A stretch of 64,000 nucleotides of DNA from Planctomycetota bacterium (lineage in GTDB: Bacteria; Planctomycetota; PLA2): contig JAJFFF010000052.1 of assembly GCA_021776785.1 (NCBI GenBank), positions 124,001 through 188,000 of the forward strand, read 5' to 3'. The position numbers were made by a program, and so were the translations under genes. Positions 57,760 to 64,000 of this stretch are shown one piece after another (position 1 is the stretch's first letter; each line of letters opens with the position of its first letter). Below the pieces are notes generated by a model that was given only the letters and a program-made list of their open reading frames with translations, did no database searches and had not been told where the DNA came from.

Positions 57760-58509
57760 ATGAACTTCGTCGTCTGCCTCAAACGCGTGCCGGACTCGGC
57801 GGCCAAAATCAAGGTCGCGGCCGATGGCAAATCGATCGAAACGAGCGGCGTTGACCACGTGATTTCGCCGTACGACGAGATCGCGTTGGAGCGCGCCCTT
57901 CAACTTCGCGAAGAGCACGGCGGCGAAGTCACGGTGCTCTGTCTCGGGTTGCCCGAAGCGAGCAAAGAGATTCGCCAAGCGCTCGCGATGGGTGCCGACA
58001 AAGCGATCCACTTAAAAGACGGCGGTGGATCGCGCGGCCCGTTCGAGATTGCCAAAGCGCTTGCCGAAGTTCTCGGTTCGATCGAGGCCGACCTCGTGCT
58101 GTTTGGCAAACAGTCGATCGATGCGGACAACGGCGCGGTTGGGATCATGACCGCGCAGCTGCTCGGTCGCCCCGTCATCTCGCTGGTCACCAAGCTCGAG
58201 ATCGCGGACGGCAAGGTGTTGGCGCACCGCGAGTCGGATGCGGGCACCGAAGTCGTCGAGGCGTCGTTGCCCGCGGTCGTGACCGCGCAGCGTGGCCTTG
58301 CCGAGCCGCGCTACCCGTCGATCAAGGGCATCATGCAAGCGAAGAAAAAGCCGATCGATGAGCGCGATGCGCCCGCGTCCGAGGGTTCGATGGCGTTGGA
58401 TTCGATCGTTCCGCCGCCGGAGCGTCAGGGCGGCCGCATCGTCGGCGAAGGCGTGGACGCCGTGGCGGAGTTAGTTCGTTTGCTGCGGCAGGAAGCGAAG
58501 GTGCTTTGA
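57760..58509 (+). CDS. etfB: Electron transfer flavoprotein beta subunit
   Basis: The 249-residue small ETF subunit, which with EtfA accepts electrons from acyl-CoA dehydrogenases. It begins MNFVVCLKRVPDSAAKIKV and has the family-typical ISPYDEIALERALQL, VLCLGLPEASKEIRQALAMGADKAIHL, LVLFGKQSIDADNGAVGIMTAQLLG and PAVVTAQRGLAEPRYPSIKGIMQAKKK (recognition loop). The ATG start is preceded by GAGAATAC. EtfA overlaps by one base. A plausible partner is the acyl-CoA dehydrogenase at 19530. Confidence 0.96.
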   Translation: MNFVVCLKRVPDSAAKIKVAADGKSIETSGVDHVISPYDEIALERALQLREEHGGEVTVLCLGLPEASKEIRQALAMGADKAIHLKDGGGSRGPFEIAKALAEVLGSIEADLVLFGKQSIDADNGAVGIMTAQLLGRPVISLVTKLEIADGKVLAHRESDAGTEVVEASLPAVVTAQRGLAEPRYPSIKGIMQAKKKPIDERDAPASEGSMALDSIVPPPERQGGRIVGEGVDAVAELVRLLRQEAKVL

Positions 58510-59483
58510 TGGCTTCGGTTTGCGTTTTTGTCGAGACGGCCAAGGGCAAGCTCAAGAAGTCCGCGGCGGAAGTGTTGGGCGAGGCCAAACGCTTGGCCGG
58601 GGGCGGCGACGTCGATGCCGTGCTGATTGGCCACGGTGTGAGCGGTTTAGCGGATGACGTGGCGGCGCTCGGCGCGAGCCGTGTGCTTGTCACGGATGAC
58701 GACGCGTTCGGCCATTTCAGCGTCGATGGATTCGGTGCGGCGTTGAGCAAAGCCGTGGCGACCTCATCGCCGCGCGTGTTGCTCGTTGCGGCGTCAGTTG
58801 TCGGCAAGGACCTCGCGCCGGCGGTTGCCGCGTCGACCGGCAGTGCGCTTTTGGCGGACGTGACCGCGGTTGCGCTCAACGATGCGAGTGTGACGGCGAC
58901 CAAACCGATCTTTGCGGGCAAGGCGATCGCTAACGTGTCGGGCAACACGCCGATGGTCGTGGTGACTTTGCGTCCGAACGTGTTTGAGCCGGCGACGGCG
59001 AGCGACGGGGCAGCGGCAAACGTCGAGAGCGTGGACGCGGGCGTGTCCAAGGCCGACCTGCGCACGATTGTGAAAGAGATCTTGGCGCTGGCGAGCGAGA
59101 AGCTCGATCTCACCGAAGCCGACATCATCGTAAGCGGCGGTCGTGGGCTGAAGGGGCCGGAGAACTGGCACCTCATCGAGAACTTGGCCGAGGCCGTGGG
59201 CGGCGTGTGCGGGGCGAGTCGCGCCGTCGTCGACGCCGGGTGGCGGCCGCATGACGAGCAGGTCGGGCAGACGGGCAAGACCGTGAGTCCCAAGCTGTAC
59301 TTCGCGATCGCGATTTCCGGCGCCATTCAACACCTTGCCGGCATGAACACGTCGAAATGCATCGTTGCGATCAACACCGACGCCGAGGCTCCGATCTTTA
59401 AGGTCGCGGACTTCGGCATCGTCGGGGACGCGTTCGAGGTCGTGCCCGTCCTCACCGAAGAGCTCAAAAAGCTCCGCGAGTAA
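58509..59483 (+). CDS. etfA: Electron transfer flavoprotein alpha subunit
   Basis: The 324-residue large ETF subunit. It has ASVCVFVETAKGKLKKSAAEVLGEAKRLA at the start. The FAD-binding C-terminal domain is IIVSGGRGLKGPENWHLIENLAEAVGGVCGASRAVVDAGWRPHDEQVGQTGKTVSPKLYFAIAISGAIQHLAGM. It ends with FGIVGDAFEVVPVLTEELKK. The ATG shares a base with the etfB stop (TGATG). No dehydrogenase or ETF-quinone oxidoreductase is adjacent. The next gene starts after 211 bases. Confidence 0.96.
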   Translation: MASVCVFVETAKGKLKKSAAEVLGEAKRLAGGGDVDAVLIGHGVSGLADDVAALGASRVLVTDDDAFGHFSVDGFGAALSKAVATSSPRVLLVAASVVGKDLAPAVAASTGSALLADVTAVALNDASVTATKPIFAGKAIANVSGNTPMVVVTLRPNVFEPATASDGAAANVESVDAGVSKADLRTIVKEILALASEKLDLTEADIIVSGGRGLKGPENWHLIENLAEAVGGVCGASRAVVDAGWRPHDEQVGQTGKTVSPKLYFAIAISGAIQHLAGMNTSKCIVAINTDAEAPIFKVADFGIVGDAFEVVPVLTEELKKLRE

Positions 59484-59583
59484 TGGCCTCCTGACCCCCG
59501 TGGTGGAGCCAGCGCTGCACCTGGCGGGTGGATGCAAGTGCGGGCCCAGCCATGGATGCAGCCATGGACCTAGCGGCGGGCGA

Positions 59584-59644
59584 GTTACGGGGTGTAACCC
59601 GGCGGATGCTACGAACCGGGGACAAGCGTATCGAACTCGATACG
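59584..59644. promoter_or_regulatory. Two palindromes upstream of the phosphatase-cytochrome gene
   Basis: GTTAC at 59584-59588 pairs with GTAAC at 59594-59598. CGTATCGA at 59627-59634 and TCGATACG at 59637-59644 form a perfect 8-2-8 palindrome 60 bases before the gene start. Either could be an operator. No regulator is adjacent, so this is a structural observation only. Confidence 0.4.
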
Positions 59645-59703
59645 TTTCGCCGCCGATCCGGCGATGAATGGACTGTGGTACACGAGTTGCGCTTATGGAT
59701 GGC

Positions 59704-60693
59704 ATGAATCGCTACCGCTACGTTGCTCACTTCGGGTTGATCGCCTTGGCTACCGTTTTGGCCACCGTTTTGGGCGCTGTTTTGGGAATCGGATGCGGCG
59801 CGGGCGCGGGTGGCCACGACGGGGTCGTACGCACGGCCGACGGCGCGGTCGTCGGCGTCCAATACGACCAGGAGACCGGCGACCCGGTCGGGCTGGAGCG
59901 CCACCGCCGCTGGTCGGATCGCGTGGGACAGGGAGCGCAGCCGCATGGCGACGTCGCCTTCGAAAACCTCGCTGCGCTCGGATACACAACGGTGCTCAGC
60001 GTGGATGGGGCGGTGCCGGCTGTGGACGCCGCGAAAAAGCACGGCCTGCGCTACGTTCACATTCCGATCGGGTACGACGGTGTTCCGGACGACGCGGCCG
60101 CGCGCATCATTGCCGCGGTGGAGCGTTCGGCTGGACCGGTGTATATCCATTGCCACCACGGACGACATCGCGGTCCGGCTGCCGCGATGGTGGCGCGTAT
60201 TACGGTGGACAAAATCTCCAACGACGATGCGGTTGCGAGCATGAAACTGAGCGGCACGAGTCCGAAGTACGAGGGGCTATACCGCGACATCGCGCAGTTC
60301 GTGGGTGTCAGCGCGGCCGCCAAAAACGCGGTGCCCGCAACGCTGCCGTCGACGGTTTTGCCCAAGGGCATCCAGGCCAACATGGTCGGCGTGGACCGGA
60401 GTTACACCTACCTCACCCAGTCCCGCGCCAACGACTGGAAGGGCGTGCCCGACAGTCCGGACGTTTCGACTCCGCACGAGGCGCGCATGCTGTGGGAGCA
60501 CTTCCGCGAACTACGGCGCGAGCCCAAAGCAAAGGCCCATGGCGCAAGCTTCATCGGCTTCGCAAAAGATTCGGAAAAAAGCGCCATAGCCCTAGAAAAA
60601 GCACTAAGGGCTAACAACGAAGCAGCAACGGAACTGGCATTCAGCCAGGTAAAAAACAGCTGCAACGCGTGCCACAAACAGTTCCGCAACTAA
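59704..60693 (+). CDS. Exported fusion of a dual-specificity-phosphatase-like domain and a cytochrome c-like domain
   Basis: A 329-residue protein. An N-terminal hydrophobic segment ends in LGIGC (C31), so it is exported and perhaps lipid-anchored. Residues about 60-190 resemble a tyrosine/dual-specificity phosphatase: AALGYTTVLSVDG, LRYVHIPIGYDGVPDDAAARII, and VYIHCHHGRHRGPAAAM, where C150-x5-R156 is the P-loop. Residues about 225-329 look like a helical class II cytochrome c, ending with C320NAC323H324KQFR, a CxxCHxxFR heme signature. Start ATG 59704; another in-frame ATG lies 9 bases earlier. The fusion suggests redox-linked phosphate chemistry, or two functions combined at the envelope. 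It follows the etf genes. Confidence 0.8.
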   Translation: MNRYRYVAHFGLIALATVLATVLGAVLGIGCGAGAGGHDGVVRTADGAVVGVQYDQETGDPVGLERHRRWSDRVGQGAQPHGDVAFENLAALGYTTVLSVDGAVPAVDAAKKHGLRYVHIPIGYDGVPDDAAARIIAAVERSAGPVYIHCHHGRHRGPAAAMVARITVDKISNDDAVASMKLSGTSPKYEGLYRDIAQFVGVSAAAKNAVPATLPSTVLPKGIQANMVGVDRSYTYLTQSRANDWKGVPDSPDVSTPHEARMLWEHFRELRREPKAKAHGASFIGFAKDSEKSAIALEKALRANNEAATELAFSQVKNSCNACHKQFRN

Positions 60694-60719
60694 CCAAAAA
60701 AGACCACAACCCAAGCCCC

Positions 60720-60853
60720 TTATCCACAACCCCCCCAAAGCGGGACCAGGTCCCGCTTGTGGCGCGCATATATTGTTTTTGGTTCTTGGGTTATGGGATT
60801 TGGCTGCGGGATTTTCTGCGCACATGAGGGGGGTGTTTTTTGGGTTTTCCACA
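60720..60853. other. AT-rich spot with two DnaA boxes
   Basis: TTATCCACA at 60720-60728 and TTTTCCACA at 60845-60853 match the DnaA-box consensus TTWTNCACA exactly. Between them lie a perfect hairpin and an AT-rich stretch (ATATATTGTTTTTGG) at about 60769-60785. No gene is seen in this 274-base gap. It could be a DnaA titration or regulatory site. Confidence 0.4.
60738..60758 (+). terminator. Perfect 9-base-pair hairpin after the phosphatase-cytochrome gene
   Basis: AAGCGGGAC at 60738-60746 and GTCCCGCTT at 60750-60758 close a CAG loop 45 bases after the stop. It lacks a T-tract directly behind it, so it may be a factor-dependent or weak terminator. Confidence 0.4.
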
Positions 60854-60930
60854 AAAGTGCGCCAGGTACGAGGGTGTGTGAGTTCGCACCTGGCGCGGAA
60901 GCCGCTTCTCGTTGCGGCGTTCTCGTTTTT

Positions 60931-60972
60931 GAGCTCTCGTTACTGAGCTCTCGTTACTGGGCTCTCGTTACT
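60931..60972 (+). repeat. Three tandem 14-base repeats at the 3' end of the lipoprotein gene
   Basis: GAGCTCTCGTTACT occurs at 60931-60944 and 60945-60958, then GGGCTCTCGTTACT at 60959-60972. The last copy contains the TAA of the leftward lipoprotein gene. Shorter TCTCGTT relatives occur at about 60907-60927. Confidence 0.8.
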
Positions 60973-62191
60973 GGGGCGGTGTAAGAGGCGGGGACGGGTC
61001 GATCAGCGGTTCGTCCACCGGGGGCTGTGTGTCGCCGGACCAGTCGTTGGGGGCGACGAGCCCGAAGTCGCCGTTGTGCGAGAACGCGGTCACGCGGTAG
61101 CGCGGGAAAAACGCCCCGAACTCCTCAAGCGGGAACACCATCAAGATCCCGTCTTTCGAGATCACAGCGCGCGCGTTGCTCTCGACTTCGGTCGCTACGT
61201 TGCCGCTGACCGATGTGACCCTAAACGACCACCCGGTGAGCGGGTTGTAGTTCGCGGTGTACCAACGATCCGTGTCGCGGAAAAAGTCGTTATCGAACGG
61301 GGCCATCGGCAAAAAATTCTGATTGAACGCGATGGAATCAAACACGAACGCGTACTGCAGTGTCCGCGAGCCGCTTAACGGGATGTCGCCGTCGGTGCGG
61401 AAAAACCCGATCGCGTACTCGTCGCGAAAGTTCGAGCGGTGGATGGTCGGCTCCAAGACGACCGCGTCGGGGTCCGCAAGAAAGCTCGGAGGGTCTAGGC
61501 CTTCGAAGAGAATTTGGAAGGCGGAGAGCGTCAAGACAACTTGGGTCCACGCGCTTTGCACGATGTCGGTCCCTGGAAGCGAAGGAACCTTGTCGGGGAC
61601 TTCGGTCGAGCTGTGCATCGTGGGCACGCCACTTGGTCCGGTGACCACCGCGCCGCGCACAAGGTCGCCGGCGCCGGTCGCGATCTCCTCCGCGATGGCG
61701 CCCATCGTGCCGGCGCCGACCATGCTGCCCGGGCCGCAGATGTTGTTCACCGTGAGCGTCTGGCTCTGCGACGAAGCGGTTTGGTCCTCTTCGCCGACGT
61801 AAAACGTCTTGAGTCGAATCGTTGCGACGTCAAAGTCGCAGCGCGTCACACGAATCGTGATGACCTTCGTCGTTTCCGACGGTTCGATGATGCCGGAAGC
61901 CGGGTCGGCAACGATCACGCCGTCGTCGTTGTCGAACTTAAACGCATAGCGCGTGGGCGTCTCGCCCTGAAAACTCAAGATGACAGCGCCAACCGTTTGG
62001 GGGAGTGGCTTGTCGGGGTCGCAGCAAAACGCGGCGAGGGTACTGGCGGCGGTGGCGACGGCGTTCTCGCCAATCGGCGGTCGTAACTGCAACGGCTCGT
62101 CGACGCCAAGGTCGCTGGATCCGAGGCAGCCACCGGCGCAAAGCAGCGCGATGGCCCCGTAGCGGCGTAACACGTGGGATGAAAAAAACAT
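60968..62191 (-). CDS. Putative lipoprotein, unknown function
   Basis: A 407-residue exported protein. The start ATG at 62191 has a TTGGAG ribosome binding site, and the signal peptide MFFSSHVLRRYGAIALLCAGGC ends in a lipobox with C22. A Ser/Gly linker and Pro/Leu-rich start precede a beta-rich body (VGAVILSFQGETPTRYAFKFDND, TTKVITIRVTRCDFDVATIRLKTFYVG, WTQVVLTLSAFQILFEGLD, RVTSVSGNVATEVESNARAVIS). The C-terminus is Pro-rich (TQPPVDEPLIDPSPPLTPPQ). No family is recognised. It diverges from the kinase gene at 62437. Confidence 0.8.
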   Translation of the reverse strand: MFFSSHVLRRYGAIALLCAGGCLGSSDLGVDEPLQLRPPIGENAVATAASTLAAFCCDPDKPLPQTVGAVILSFQGETPTRYAFKFDNDDGVIVADPASGIIEPSETTKVITIRVTRCDFDVATIRLKTFYVGEEDQTASSQSQTLTVNNICGPGSMVGAGTMGAIAEEIATGAGDLVRGAVVTGPSGVPTMHSSTEVPDKVPSLPGTDIVQSAWTQVVLTLSAFQILFEGLDPPSFLADPDAVVLEPTIHRSNFRDEYAIGFFRTDGDIPLSGSRTLQYAFVFDSIAFNQNFLPMAPFDNDFFRDTDRWYTANYNPLTGWSFRVTSVSGNVATEVESNARAVISKDGILMVFPLEEFGAFFPRYRVTAFSHNGDFGLVAPNDWSGDTQPPVDEPLIDPSPPLTPPQ

Positions 62192-62311
62192 TCGAAACTC
62201 CAATGACGAAAAGGGAAGGCAGGGACATAGGGGCGCGCGGTCGTAACCAACGCGTCTACACCCAAGAACCGCGGCGCCGCGTCGAACCGGACAGGGCGCG
62301 ACAAGAAAAAA

Positions 62312-62331
62312 GCGTCGGAACATTCCGACGC
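62312..62331 (-). terminator. Perfect palindrome with T-tract, possible leader attenuator of the lipoprotein gene
   Basis: GCGTCGGAA at 62312-62320 and TTCCGACGC at 62323-62331 are perfectly complementary. On the minus strand the stem runs directly into six T residues (plus-strand A residues 62306-62311). The element lies 120 bases upstream of the lipoprotein start, so it is either an attenuator, an operator, or a terminator for antisense transcription from the kinase side. Confidence 0.5.
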
Positions 62332-62377
62332 GGCGGGTGTCCGGAACCACCGACCGATGCCGTTCTTGCGTGTAGGC

Positions 62378-62406
62378 GCGTGGCTGCGCTTGCACGGCAG
62401 CCACGC
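62378..62406. repeat. 10-base inverted repeat upstream of the kinase gene
   Basis: GCGTGGCTGC at 62378-62387 and GCAGCCACGC at 62397-62406 enclose a 9-base spacer, 30 bases before the kinase start. It could be an operator or leader hairpin. TAGAGT at 62414-62419 follows and may be a -10 box. Confidence 0.5.
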
Positions 62407-62436
62407 CTAGCCGTAGAGTTGCCGCAGGCGGAAAGC

Positions 62437-64000
62437 ATGAATCGCGACGAGTCACAGCCGGGAATCGAAGATCTGTTCGATCGTTATCTCGACGCATGCC
62501 TTCGCGGCGACGACATCGAGGAGCCGCGCGCGTTCGCAGCGCGGTACGGCATCACCGATCGTGTTGTGTTGGACCGGCTCGAGGCGCTGCGCATCGCGGC
62601 GCGGGGGCGAGTGCGCGCGCGCCAGCGCCGCGCGGCGCAAGATCTTCCGTTCGATCGGCTCGGCGAGTTTCGGCTGATCCGTCGTCTCGGTGCCGGCGGG
62701 ATGGGCACGGTTTACGAAGCTGTGCAGGAGTCGCTCGGACGACGCGTGGCGCTCAAGGTGATCCGCGCGGAGTTGGCGACGTCACCCGGAATCGCGGAGC
62801 GTTTTGAACGCGAGGCGCTCGCCATTGCGAAGCTAGGCCATCCCAACATCGTGGAGGTGTACGCACTCGGCGAAGACGACGGCGTGCGGTACATGGCGAT
62901 GGAGCTTTTGACGGGCGAGAGTCTCGAGGTGCGACTGCAGTCGTCAGCGGCGGCGCCGCTACCGGTGAACCAACTGCTGACGTGGACCGCGACGCTCGCA
63001 CGCGCCCTGCATCATGCACACCAGCACGGCGTGGTTCATCGCGACGTGAAACCGTCCAACATTCACATTGCACCGGACGACCGCGTGCTGCTGCTCGACT
63101 TCGGCATTGCGCGGGACACGCAAACGGTTCAGGGCACGTTGACGCGCACGTTCGCCGGCTCGCCGCTGTACGCGGCGCCGGAACAAGTCATGGGTCAGCC
63201 GATCGATGGGCGGGCTGACGTGTACGGCTTAGGGATCACGCTCTACCGCGCGTTGACCGGGCGCGTTCCGTTCGAAGGCGGCGCCTTGGATCAGGTGATC
63301 GCGCGTGCGCTCACGGAGATCGCGCTTGCCCCCCGCAAGCTCAACGCTTCGATTCCGCGCGACCTCGAAACCGTCGTGCTCAAAGCGATCGAAAAGGAAC
63401 CGGGCCGCCGGTACGCGTCGGCCGCGCAGTTCGCGGACGACCTCGACGCGGTGCTGGAAAATCGGCCGACGTTGGCGCGACCGCCGGGGCGCGTGCGCCG
63501 CGTTGCCCAGTGGGCGCAGCGTCGTCCCGCGTTGGCGACCGGCCTGGTGGCATCGGTCCTGGTCGTTGCGGGCGCCTTACTCTATTTCGAGTCGGAGCGC
63601 CGCGACGAGCGGGACCGCCGCGCGCAACAAGCCGTCCAGAAAATGGCCGAGGCGCTGCAACGGATCGAAGCGTACGCCGCGCAACGCGAGCGCACGGGGG
63701 TGGAGCGCGTGGAGCTCAAGCGTTTGCAGCAGGCGATGGAGTCGGTCGGATTTACGCGCGAGAATGAGCGCCGCCTCGACGCGTTGGAAGAGCGGTACAC
63801 CGACCATCAGCGACAGCGCGACACGGCGTATCACGAAGTGCTCGAGCTGATTCGCGCGGCTCAGGAGTGGGATCCCGCGGTGGCCGGCGTTGAAGCCGCG
63901 AAGGCCGCGATTCATTTCGAGCGCTACCGCGAGGCGCTAACGGCGCGGGATCGCACGGGTCAAGAGTACTACGAGGCGCTGGTGAATCGACACGATCGCA
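62437..64000 (+). CDS. Ser/Thr protein kinase, PknB type, N-terminal part (cut by window edge)
   Basis: 521 residues are visible. An N-terminal helical region of about 70 residues precedes the kinase. The P-loop is LGAGGMGTVYEA (86-96), the ATP-binding Lys is K107 in VALKVI, the catalytic loop is HRDVKPSN with D203, and DFG has D221. APEQ follows, and the C-lobe contains DVYGLGITLYRALTGRVPFEGG. A transmembrane helix follows near 368-386 (LATGLVASVLVVAGALLYF). Beyond it comes an extracytoplasmic, helical, charged region (QRIEAYAAQRERTGVERVELKRLQQAM). GGCGGA precedes the ATG. It diverges from the lipoprotein gene. The sensor portion is not known. Confidence 0.92.
   Translation, partial: MNRDESQPGIEDLFDRYLDACLRGDDIEEPRAFAARYGITDRVVLDRLEALRIAARGRVRARQRRAAQDLPFDRLGEFRLIRRLGAGGMGTVYEAVQESLGRRVALKVIRAELATSPGIAERFEREALAIAKLGHPNIVEVYALGEDDGVRYMAMELLTGESLEVRLQSSAAAPLPVNQLLTWTATLARALHHAHQHGVVHRDVKPSNIHIAPDDRVLLLDFGIARDTQTVQGTLTRTFAGSPLYAAPEQVMGQPIDGRADVYGLGITLYRALTGRVPFEGGALDQVIARALTEIALAPRKLNASIPRDLETVVLKAIEKEPGRRYASAAQFADDLDAVLENRPTLARPPGRVRRVAQWAQRRPALATGLVASVLVVAGALLYFESERRDERDRRAQQAVQKMAEALQRIEAYAAQRERTGVERVELKRLQQAMESVGFTRENERRLDALEERYTDHQRQRDTAYHEVLELIRAAQEWDPAVAGVEAAKAAIHFERYREALTARDRTGQEYYEALVNRHDR

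Noticed and set aside
60931-60972. 14-base tandem repeats as a CRISPR or iteron array
   Set aside because: They are head-to-tail without spacers, only three copies, and overlap a stop codon.
62437-64000. Other frames inside the kinase gene (for example 63305-63850 plus and the minus-strand frames)
   Set aside because: The kinase frame runs uninterrupted from 62437 to the window edge with all catalytic motifs, so the others are shadows.
1-64000. tRNA or rRNA genes
   Set aside because: I looked for cloverleaf arms, TTCGAATC-type T-loops and rRNA conserved segments and saw none that I could support. A scan with a covariance model is needed to be certain.

Overview
This is a 64 kb, GC-rich, gene-dense bacterial chromosome segment that lies at or next to the replication origin. 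dnaN (cut by the left edge) and dnaA run leftward. The 337-base gap between them carries six DnaA-box-like 9-mers and an AT-rich patch, so it is a good oriC candidate. About 13 kb away, parB sits beside two 16-bp parS palindromes, although no parA is present. The cell looks diderm: it has an LptB-type ATPase, lipoprotein signals, periplasmic HtrA-type proteins, signal peptidase I, and DapF for meso-DAP. The mix of secreted carboxypeptidase-regulatory-like proteins, a C-type-lectin/FGE-fold protein, a PknB-type kinase and an ACP/ketosynthase cluster would fit a Planctomycetota-like lineage, but this placement is a weak inference. There are no rRNA, tRNA, CRISPR, phage or insertion-sequence genes that I could recognise.

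Layout. 0-4 kb: origin, dnaA, cysteine desulfurase. 3.9-10.4 kb: a class V aminotransferase, pabA, pyrF, a methyltransferase and a complete bacillithiol set (bshC-bshB-bshA). 10.4-16.9 kb: an RpoD-family sigma factor, a striking 220-base inverted-repeat element, a secreted unknown, hemW, a phosphoesterase with an ABC-2 permease, then parS/parB. 17.4-21.2 kb: a leftward unit of DUF2203, acyl-CoA dehydrogenase, a lipoprotein and a cyclophilin with a Cys/Gly/Asp tail, ended by a textbook terminator. 21.7-27.3 kb: an FGE-fold protein followed by a dehydratase, acyl carrier protein, a second hotdog protein and two ketosynthases. 27.5-34.4 kb: a large membrane protein, a small membrane protein, a methyltransferase and a fused anthraniloyl-CoA monooxygenase-like enzyme. 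34.4-38.3 kb: a catalytically dead double HtrA module next to an intact HtrA, and a histone-deacetylase-fold enzyme. 38.4-47.8 kb: a zinc metalloprotease, secreted repeat proteins, zinc-ribbon proteins and dapF. 47.9-51.8 kb: an island of small unknown proteins. 51.8-59.5 kb: lapA, rph, rdgB, lepA, lepB, lptB, etfB, etfA. 59.7-64 kb: a tyrosine-phosphatase-like/cytochrome c fusion, a lipoprotein and the start of a Ser/Thr kinase.

Two themes recur. First, many first-in-operon genes have no Shine-Dalgarno sequence but carry a TANNNT -10 box ending 6-9 bases before the start codon, which is the signature of leaderless transcripts. Others (dnaA, the sigma factor, parB, acpP, the metalloprotease) have clear ribosome binding sites. 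Second, genes inside operons are commonly joined by 4-base GTGA/ATGA overlaps. The most unusual objects are the phosphatase-cytochrome fusion, the double pseudo-protease beside its active paralogue, the 220-base structured element after the sigma factor, and signal peptidase I with an insert of about 235 residues.
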